Assembly (NCBI GenBank): GCA_029245025.1 | Contig: JAQWQC010000006.1 | Span: 186,001-250,000 of the forward strand | Length of the DNA: 64,000 nucleotides | From: Rhodospirillaceae bacterium | GTDB lineage: Bacteria > Pseudomonadota > Alphaproteobacteria > Rhodospirillales > Rhodospirillaceae | Direction of reading: 5' to 3' | In this document: positions 57,687 through 64,000 of the stretch, piece after piece | Numbering within the stretch: the first letter of the stretch is position 1 | Layout of the letters: every line of letters begins with the position of its first letter | Translations under genes and position numbers: made by a program | Notes under the pieces: model-generated | Told to the model about the DNA's origin: nothing | Databases searched by the model: none | The model's input: the letters and a program-made list of their open reading frames with translations, nothing else

Positions 57687-58367
57687 TTATGCCGCCGTCT
57701 TGAGAGCTTCAATCATTCCCTCACCGTCTGGAGCGGCAGCAACATGAATCTGCCCCCATGACAACGTCTGTGCTTCGAAAATCCTATGATGAATAGCGAT
57801 TGCCGTCGCCTGCGAAATATGTGCACCAAGGCCGTGGTGCGCAATTAAAGATTCGAACACCTGAAACGCCCGCGGCGAATAGAACGGCACCACCACCCGT
57901 TGACCCGATGTGATCATGTTTATGACAAGGTCGGGCAAAGATTGTGCTGGCGTCATGTCATAGATGATCTGCCGCTTGATACGGGAAGGCCGATCATGGG
58001 CAAGATCGCGAGAGACCTGGCGTGCGGAGAGGTAGAGACCCCTTTTGAAAGCGGCCGTATCAATCGTATGCAGTAGTTTTTCGGCCGTGCCGCCGCCATT
58101 CGTTACCTCGTTAAATCCAGCTTCTAGCGACGCAGCTGCAGTAGAAGGACCAACAGCAAAAACGGGCAGGTCTCGCGACACAGGAAATTGCTCGAGACAT
58201 TTAACGGCAACCTGACTTGTCACGACGAGTGCATCGATGCCATCTAATGCCGACACAGGCCAGGGTACCGGCCGTGGGGTTAGCGTTGGCGCTGTTACTA
58301 CGTCATGGCCAAACAATTTAAGTTGCATAGCTGGCTCAAAAAGCAATGGACGGGTGTTGATAATCAT
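57687..58367 (-). CDS. hemD: Uroporphyrinogen-III synthase
   Basis: [29 protein letters not shown]...DALVVTSQVAVKCLEQF; PVFAVGPSTAAASLEAGF; position between hemC and hemB. Confidence 0.88.
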   Translation of the reverse strand: MIINTRPLLFEPAMQLKLFGHDVVTAPTLTPRPVPWPVSALDGIDALVVTSQVAVKCLEQFPVSRDLPVFAVGPSTAAASLEAGFNEVTNGGGTAEKLLHTIDTAAFKRGLYLSARQVSRDLAHDRPSRIKRQIIYDMTPAQSLPDLVINMITSGQRVVVPFYSPRAFQVFESLIAHHGLGAHISQATAIAIHHRIFEAQTLSWGQIHVAAAPDGEGMIEALKTAA

Positions 58368-59284
58368 GCGGATAGCAAGCGCTGCGCTGGCTCCTGCAGC
58401 GTCATGCCGAGCCGATGACCAAGAGCTGCGGAATCATCAACAGCGCCTTCTATACGTTCCGACCATTCCTGCGTCCCGTCCCCAGACACCAACAAGGCAG
58501 TAAAACTTAAGTGCGAACCGCTAGCACGGGCAACTGCGCCAATCGCGAGGGCATCTGGCGTGGGCAACGCTCGCAGCAAGGCGCGCTCAGCCGAGACTTC
58601 TGCAAAAGTGGATGCATGATTGACCATTTGCAGCATGCGACGGGCCATGAAGTTGTCTTTATGGCTGACAACGCCTATAGCCCCTTGCGCGGGATCAGGG
58701 GGGAGCACATTCAATACAAAAGTCTGTCGGGCATGAGACAACAAATTGAGGCGCGCGAGACCGGCATAAGCCAGGATAGTGCCATCGCAAGACCCCGCCT
58801 CCACCTGGGCAATACGTTCCTCTACATTACCGCGCAAGAGGGTAAACCGCAGGTCGGGACGTAGACGTCTGAGCAAAGCGCGACGGCGAATAGATGATGA
58901 CCCGAATACGGCTCCTTGAGGCATAGCATCCATATTTGTGTAGCGTGGCGCGACCAAAACCTCACGCGGATCTTCTCGTTCGAGCGTAGCCCCGATGACG
59001 AGATTGGTCGGTAAATCAGGAGCCATGTCCTTCATGGCATGAACGACACAATCGATCTCACCAGCAGCCACGCGGGCATCAAGGTCGTCGGTGAAGACAC
59101 CGCGCCCTCCAAGGTCCTCTAAATGAGCCGTTCGATCACGGTCACCCGGCGTGTCATAAATCACGATATCGATACTGTCTTGAAGATCGGGAACATGGCG
59201 GCACAACGCCTCGCGCACCAATTCAACTTGGATACGGGCGAGACGGCTCGGTCGTGTACCGATGCGCAACCTAGGCCACGCCAT
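58364..59284 (-). CDS. hemC: Hydroxymethylbilane synthase
   Basis: [88 protein letters not shown]. Confidence 0.95.
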   Translation of the reverse strand: MAWPRLRIGTRPSRLARIQVELVREALCRHVPDLQDSIDIVIYDTPGDRDRTAHLEDLGGRGVFTDDLDARVAAGEIDCVVHAMKDMAPDLPTNLVIGATLEREDPREVLVAPRYTNMDAMPQGAVFGSSSIRRRALLRRLRPDLRFTLLRGNVEERIAQVEAGSCDGTILAYAGLARLNLLSHARQTFVLNVLPPDPAQGAIGVVSHKDNFMARRMLQMVNHASTFAEVSAERALLRALPTPDALAIGAVARASGSHLSFTALLVSGDGTQEWSERIEGAVDDSAALGHRLGMTLQEPAQRLLSA

Positions 59285-60566
59285 GATTGACCTCTTTTAT
59301 TTGCCACGCGCGGACCAACACTTCGGCTAGCGCATCAGCCAAATTATCGATCATGGCGTCTGTGTGATGTGGCGTAGGCGTAAGCCGCAGGCGTTCTGTG
59401 CCCGGCGCTACGGTTGGCGCAAAAATGGGCTGTACGTAGAGACCATGGTGACCAAGCAGCAGCCGTGCCGCTTCTCGAGTCACAAATGGATCACCAATAA
59501 TGACAGGCAAGATGTGCGACGGCTCCTCTCTGAAGGCGATGCCGCGCTCACGTAGAGCTCTTTTTAGATTCGCAACTTGTTGCTTATGTTTAACTCTCAA
59601 CTCGACTGCGTTTCGGACGTGACGGATAGACTCCAGCGCAGCGTTAACCAACACCGGCGATAAGGAAGTGGTGAAAATAAATCCAGGCGCAAAACTGCGA
59701 ATATAGTCAATCGATCGGCGTGACCCAGCGACATACCCACCCATAACACCAAAGCCCTTGGCCAGCGTGCCTTGAATAAAATCTATATGCTGAGCTACGC
59801 CCTGCTCCGCTGAAATTCCCGCGCCTTCTGTCCCGTAAAGCCCTACCGCATGGACTTCATCTACATAGGTCAATGCGTTGTAACGCTGGGCAAGGTCAGC
59901 GATCTCGGCAAGCGGTGCAATAGTGCCGTCCATAGAATAAACGGATTCACACGCGATGATTTTAGGGCGCGTGCGGTCCAGTGATTTGAGAATCGTCTCT
60001 AGATGATCTGTGTCGTTATGACGGAAAATATGTTTTTCAGCCTTACTATGCCGGATACCCGAAATCATCGAGGCGTGGTTCATTTCGTCGGATAACAACA
60101 CTGCATTGGGCAGATGGGCCGCTAAGGTGCTGAGCGCCGCTTCATTGGCGACATAGCCGGAGGTAAACAGCAGCGCCGCTTCTTTGCCGTGTAAGGATGC
60201 AATTTCGTCTTCCAATACGGCATGAACGTTATGAGTTCCGGCAATATTACGGGTGCCGCCAGCGCCAGCGCCAAAGCGTGTCGCCGCGTCATGCAACGCT
60301 GCCTCAACAACAGGGTGCTGCCCCATGCCGAGATAGTCATTGGAACACCAGACTGTAACAGACCGCGTTTCATCGCGTTCGTGGAGCAGCGCTTTTGGAA
60401 AAGCACCTGGTAGCCGCTCGAGGCGAGCAAATGAACGATAAAAACCCGCGGCTTTGAGATCGTTGAGGCCAGAGTCAAAAGCAGCGTCATAATTAAAGAC
60501 ACCATCCGTCTGCAACGACGACGTCTCTAGATAGGGTTGTGGATTGCTTGAGAATTGACTGGTCAT
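59271..60566 (-). CDS. hemA: 5-aminolevulinate synthase (C4 pathway)
   Basis: [105 protein letters not shown]. Confidence 0.95.
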   Translation of the reverse strand: MTSQFSSNPQPYLETSSLQTDGVFNYDAAFDSGLNDLKAAGFYRSFARLERLPGAFPKALLHERDETRSVTVWCSNDYLGMGQHPVVEAALHDAATRFGAGAGGTRNIAGTHNVHAVLEDEIASLHGKEAALLFTSGYVANEAALSTLAAHLPNAVLLSDEMNHASMISGIRHSKAEKHIFRHNDTDHLETILKSLDRTRPKIIACESVYSMDGTIAPLAEIADLAQRYNALTYVDEVHAVGLYGTEGAGISAEQGVAQHIDFIQGTLAKGFGVMGGYVAGSRRSIDYIRSFAPGFIFTTSLSPVLVNAALESIRHVRNAVELRVKHKQQVANLKRALRERGIAFREEPSHILPVIIGDPFVTREAARLLLGHHGLYVQPIFAPTVAPGTERLRLTPTPHHTDAMIDNLADALAEVLVRAWQIKEVNHGVA

Positions 60567-60576
60567 ATCGCTAACC

Positions 60577-61275
60577 TCACGCCGCAGGGCGCAGCGACGG
60601 ACGATGGATGCCGCATTCAGTTTTTGCTTGGCCCTGCCAACGACCGGATCTTTGCCCATTACCTCTGCGAACGTCTGCAGTACACGTGAAGCAACCTACG
60701 GACGGGTACCCCATATCCTCCAGCGGATGCGGGGGTAGACAGTGAGTTATAAAATAGGCGTCGAGATCGGACTTCTCCCATTGCAGTAATGGGCTGAGAA
60801 CGACGCGACCATCCTGAATTTCAGTTTGCTTTGCGCGGCCTCGGTCGGTGGTCTGGAACTTTTTTCGACCGGTGATCCATGCGCCAAACCCCTGCAACGC
60901 TCGGGCCAACGGCCAAACCTTGCGCACAGCGCAGCAGCGATCGGGGTCATCACGCCAAAGTTTGCTCATAGGGTCTTCATCTTCAACCGCTTCAGCCTCT
61001 GGGCGAATGGTGTGGACATTTCTCAAGCCAAGATGTTCTGACAGCCGTCGCTGATACCCATATGTAGGTGCGAACAGCTTACCTGTATCGAGGAAGATGA
61101 TGGGGATATCCGCATCGACCTCTGCTACCATGTGCAACAGCACAGCCGACTCCGTACCGAACGACGAAACCACCGCAAGGCGATTTTCACAAACCCCCAC
61201 CGCCCTCTCGATCATAGCCGCGCCCGACAAGCCTGCGAGACGGTCTTCGATAGTGTCTGAGGACAACGAAGTCAT
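60577..61275 (-). CDS. cysH: Assimilatory (phospho)adenylyl-sulfate reductase
   Basis: [95 protein letters not shown] (CC...CxxC = 4Fe-4S type). Confidence 0.94.
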   Translation of the reverse strand: MTSLSSDTIEDRLAGLSGAAMIERAVGVCENRLAVVSSFGTESAVLLHMVAEVDADIPIIFLDTGKLFAPTYGYQRRLSEHLGLRNVHTIRPEAEAVEDEDPMSKLWRDDPDRCCAVRKVWPLARALQGFGAWITGRKKFQTTDRGRAKQTEIQDGRVVLSPLLQWEKSDLDAYFITHCLPPHPLEDMGYPSVGCFTCTADVRRGNGQRSGRWQGQAKTECGIHRPSLRPAA

Positions 61276-61790
61276 TCTGCAGCCACGTCGGGTGTGGACC
61301 GTCGCAGTTCATCGATCAAAGACAGGTGGCTGTCATACGCCGATTGATAGGCAACGGAATAGGCCATAAGGGACTTCTTGAATTCTTGTGCCGTAAATTG
61401 ATCAGGGACGTCGACGGAACTAAAGCCGCTGCGAATTAGAAAGATCGCCTGATCAGGAAGCACATCGCCAGAGGCTCGTAGCTCGTGTGTGAATTTGTAA
61501 TCCCGCCTTATAGTCGTTGCCGCAGAGTATGGCCGGCCGTCCTTGAAATGGGCAAAAACCAACTCGATGAGACCAAGGTGTGGAACATAAGCAGCAATCT
61601 CACTCACATCGTCATCGACAGTTAGTCGCACACCAACCTGAGACAAAGCAGCGCTATCAGACTCGTCGAAACTGTCCTGTAATATAGCAGGTGATACGAT
61701 TATGCCGTGATGCGGGCCAGAGCTCTCGACACTTTCGACAGTACGCCAACCCTGTTCGACCGCATCGCCTGAGGTATTAACGATTGTCAT
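61272..61790 (-). CDS. DUF934 family protein (sulfite-reductase-associated)
   Basis: LSQVGVRLTVDDDVSEIAAYVPHLGLIELVFAHFKDGRPYSAATTIRRDYKFTHELRASGDVLPDQAIFLIRSGFSSVDV. Confidence 0.9.
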   Translation of the reverse strand: MTIVNTSGDAVEQGWRTVESVESSGPHHGIIVSPAILQDSFDESDSAALSQVGVRLTVDDDVSEIAAYVPHLGLIELVFAHFKDGRPYSAATTIRRDYKFTHELRASGDVLPDQAIFLIRSGFSSVDVPDQFTAQEFKKSLMAYSVAYQSAYDSHLSLIDELRRSTPDVAAE

Positions 61791-63432
61791 ACAGGCGCTC
61801 CTTAAAAGGGCCTTGTCCGGTACGGGCCAGAGTCTGGGAAAATTCTTCACCTTTAGTGCGCAAGGTTAAGTAAGTTGAGACAACAGTCTCGACAGCATCC
61901 ACAATCCCATCTTCATCGAAGCCGGGGCCGACAATCTTGCCGACTTCAGACTCGCCGTTACCCTGACCACCGAGCGTCAACTGGTATCGCTCTTCGCCTT
62001 TCTTATCGACGCCCAGAATACCGATATGACCAGCATGATGATGGCCACAAGCGTTGATGCACCCAGAAATGCGGATGTCCAGTGGACCGACGTCATGCTG
62101 CGCGTTCAGATCCGCAAAGCGGTCACTAATGCGTTGAGAAATAGGAATCGACCGCGCATTAGCGAGAGAGCAGTAGTCCAGCCCTGGACAAGCGATGATG
62201 TCACTTGCCAAACCCACATTCGGAGTGGCCAGATTGAGACGTTCCAACTCTTGCCATAGCACAAACAAATCAGCCTGACGCACGTGAGGCAAAATTAGAT
62301 TTTGGGTATAGGTGACCCGAATCTCTCCGAGGCTAAAGCGGTCGGCCAAGTCAGCGACGGCGAACATTTGCTCTGCCGTGGCATCACCGGGAATGCCGCC
62401 GATTGGCTTAAGTGAAATGGTAACGATCGAATAGCCAGGTGTCTTATGCGGATGGGTATTAGATTTGAACCATAGACCGAGCCGAGGTGATTTTTTTACA
62501 AGGTCCTCAAGGCTAGATGAGGCGTCGGGATCTGGCCGCAAAAAGGGCTGAGCGAACATGTCACGCAGGCGGCTAACGTCTTCGTCCCGCACACTGAGAA
62601 GCTCTGGGTCGAGACGGTCGAATTCGGCGGCGACCTCGGCAGCAAAAGAGTCAGCCCCCATGCTATCGACCAAGATTTTGATGCGCGCTTTATAAATGTT
62701 GTCGCGACGACCGTGCCGGTTGTATACGCGCAATACCGCATCCAGGTATCTCAATAGGTCCTGTGCCGGAAGGAATGATTTAATGAGAGGCGCCACAATC
62801 GGGGTGCGACCCTGCCCGCCACCGACATAAACGGCGAAACCGAGCACGCCTTCATTGTTGCGGACAATTTTTAATCCGATGTCATGAAACTTAATGGCAG
62901 CCCGATCCGCCTTAGACCCAGTAACGGCGATTTTAAATTTACGCGGTAAGAATGAGAACTCAGGGTGTAACGTCGACCACTGCCGGATGACTTCCGACCA
63001 GATACGAGGGTCGTCTAGCTCATCAGCGGCCGCTCCTGCATATGGATCCGCCGTGACGTTGCGAATGCAATTGCCACTGGTTTGAATCGCGTGTAAATCG
63101 ACCTCGGACAGATCGTAAAGAAGGTCAGGTGCTGTGCTCAGCTCAATCCAATTAAATTGGATGTTTTGGCGCGTTGTGAAATGGCCATAACCGCGGTCGT
63201 AAGTTTTGGCTATGTAAGCGAGTTTTCGCATCTGGTCAGACGACAACGTGCCGTAAGGTATAGCGACACGCAGCATGTAGGCGTGCAACTGCAAATACAA
63301 ACCGTTCATCAGCCTTAGCGGCTTGAACTGATCTTCGGTCAAATCGCCGTCGAGACGTCGCTTAACCTGGTCGCGAAACTCTGCGACGCGCTGATTTAGC
63401 AACGTTTTGTCTAGGGAATCATAAACATACAT
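61777..63432 (-). CDS. cysI: Nitrite/sulfite reductase (sirohaem/4Fe-4S), sulfite reductase hemoprotein
   Basis: KLAYIAKTYDRGYGHFTTRQNIQFNWIEL; TSGNCIRNVTADPYAGAAADE; ACPGLDYCSLANARSIPISQRI; ISGCINACGHHHAGHIGILGVDKKGEERYQLTLGG. Confidence 0.95.
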   Translation of the reverse strand: MYVYDSLDKTLLNQRVAEFRDQVKRRLDGDLTEDQFKPLRLMNGLYLQLHAYMLRVAIPYGTLSSDQMRKLAYIAKTYDRGYGHFTTRQNIQFNWIELSTAPDLLYDLSEVDLHAIQTSGNCIRNVTADPYAGAAADELDDPRIWSEVIRQWSTLHPEFSFLPRKFKIAVTGSKADRAAIKFHDIGLKIVRNNEGVLGFAVYVGGGQGRTPIVAPLIKSFLPAQDLLRYLDAVLRVYNRHGRRDNIYKARIKILVDSMGADSFAAEVAAEFDRLDPELLSVRDEDVSRLRDMFAQPFLRPDPDASSSLEDLVKKSPRLGLWFKSNTHPHKTPGYSIVTISLKPIGGIPGDATAEQMFAVADLADRFSLGEIRVTYTQNLILPHVRQADLFVLWQELERLNLATPNVGLASDIIACPGLDYCSLANARSIPISQRISDRFADLNAQHDVGPLDIRISGCINACGHHHAGHIGILGVDKKGEERYQLTLGGQGNGESEVGKIVGPGFDEDGIVDAVETVVSTYLTLRTKGEEFSQTLARTGQGPFKERLYDNR

Positions 63433-63435
63433 AAC

Positions 63436-63759
63436 TTAACCCTCAGGACCGCCCATAGGACGTGATTGGTGGTCTTCGACAGCGGCCCGCTTCTGCAGGT
63501 CACCTACGGTGGGGCCGTGACTGCGAATACGTTCGCGCAAGCGCGTAGAATAAGGAGGTGAGACCGCCGCAACCTCTATCGCGTAGCTGCCGACAACATA
63601 GTTACGCTCCTCAGCATCCAGACCCACTTTTTCCAGTTCAAGAACCTGGTCTTCGGGTACAGCAGCTGCGTCTTCAATACGCTCTGACCAAAAATCGTCT
63701 TGCGCAAAATAAACAACTGCCCCGTCACGCAGCCGGTTTGCAGAGAGAATAAATGGCAT
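63436..63759 (-). CDS. DUF2849 domain protein
   Basis: MPFILSANRLRDGAVVYFAQDDFWSERIEDAAAVPEDQVLELEKVGLDAEERNYVVGSYAIEVA; located between cobA and cysI. Confidence 0.85.
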   Translation of the reverse strand: MPFILSANRLRDGAVVYFAQDDFWSERIEDAAAVPEDQVLELEKVGLDAEERNYVVGSYAIEVAAVSPPYSTRLRERIRSHGPTVGDLQKRAAVEDHQSRPMGGPEG

Positions 63760-63763
63760 AACT

Positions 63764-64000
63764 TTATCCCAGAGGATGATGAACCCATTCGAAGGGCTCT
63801 TGATTAGGTGTTGTAACAGGTTGAGTCGCGGGTATCGGTCGAACCGGAACAGTGGGTGATGGTTCGTCAGCGCTATCATCAGTATCCGTGTCCGTACCGG
63901 TTTGAGCGAATGCCGCCACGTCACCAATCACCAATAGAGCTGGGGTTCTAATGTCCTCCAGCGTTTTGCTTTGGGCTAACGCCTCGAGGTTGGTGCAAAT
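63764..64000 (-). CDS. cobA: Uroporphyrinogen-III C-methyltransferase (SUMT), C-terminal end, truncated by window
   Basis: Reverse frame ICTNLEALAQSKTLEDIRTPALLVIGDVAAFAQTG...PFEWVHHPLG*; PALLVIGDV is the SUMT C-terminal motif; gene neighbourhood. Confidence 0.7.
   Translation of the reverse strand: MCTNLEALAQSKTLEDIRTPALLVIGDVAAFAQTGTDTDTDDSADEPSPTVPVRPIPATQPVTTPNQEPFEWVHHPLG

Noticed and set aside
1-64000. rRNA, tRNA, CRISPR arrays, IS elements, prophage, toxin-antitoxin or defence systems
   Set aside because: None recognised by eye; a tRNAscan/Infernal/DefenseFinder run would be needed to exclude small ones.

Overview
This 64 kb window looks like chromosomal DNA from a (probably marine) alphaproteobacterium of Rhodospirillales-like gene content; that taxonomic guess rests on gene content only. 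It is densely coding. I see no rRNA, tRNA, CRISPR array, IS element or prophage. From left to right: (1) a housekeeping edge with priA (partial), a transaldolase-like gene, DUF484 and xerC, then a DUF4870-like gene interrupted by an in-frame stop and a rhomboid protease. (2) A catabolic region at about 4.6-24.2 kb: alpha/beta hydrolase, DUF1838, NmrA-like protein, DMT exporter, FAD monooxygenase, aldehyde dehydrogenase, dienelactone hydrolase, FAD-linked oxidase, two atypical amidohydrolases, a MIP18/DUF59 protein, an acyl-CoA ligase, an isochorismatase-like hydrolase, a TonB-dependent receptor, a divergent IclR regulator, gamma-glutamyltransferase and a VOC protein. (3) sufE, arfB, a histidine-kinase remnant, an MsbA-like ABC exporter, ChaC and dinB. 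(4) A DUF4212/sodium:solute symporter pair, then coxG-coxS-coxM without coxL. (5) An ABC solute-binding protein and an MFS transporter, then a stretch rich in tandem paralogue pairs (two serine hydrolases, two flavin amine oxidases, two SUMF1-type proteins). (6) An ene-reductase/TMADH-like enzyme, GST, EstB-like serine hydrolase, methyltransferase and FAD monooxygenase. (7) A haem/sirohaem/sulfite-reductase supercluster at 56-64 kb. The most interesting local signals are: two conserved genes cut by single in-frame stops with intact homology downstream (dienelactone hydrolase, DUF4870-like); a pair of tandem two-tier hairpins with different stem sequences at 12.14-12.24 kb; a 16-bp inverted repeat straddling the coxM stop codon; tandem beta-lactamase-fold hydrolases carrying SxxR instead of SxxK; and the sirohaem supercluster. 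All identifications come from reading motifs; no database search was run.
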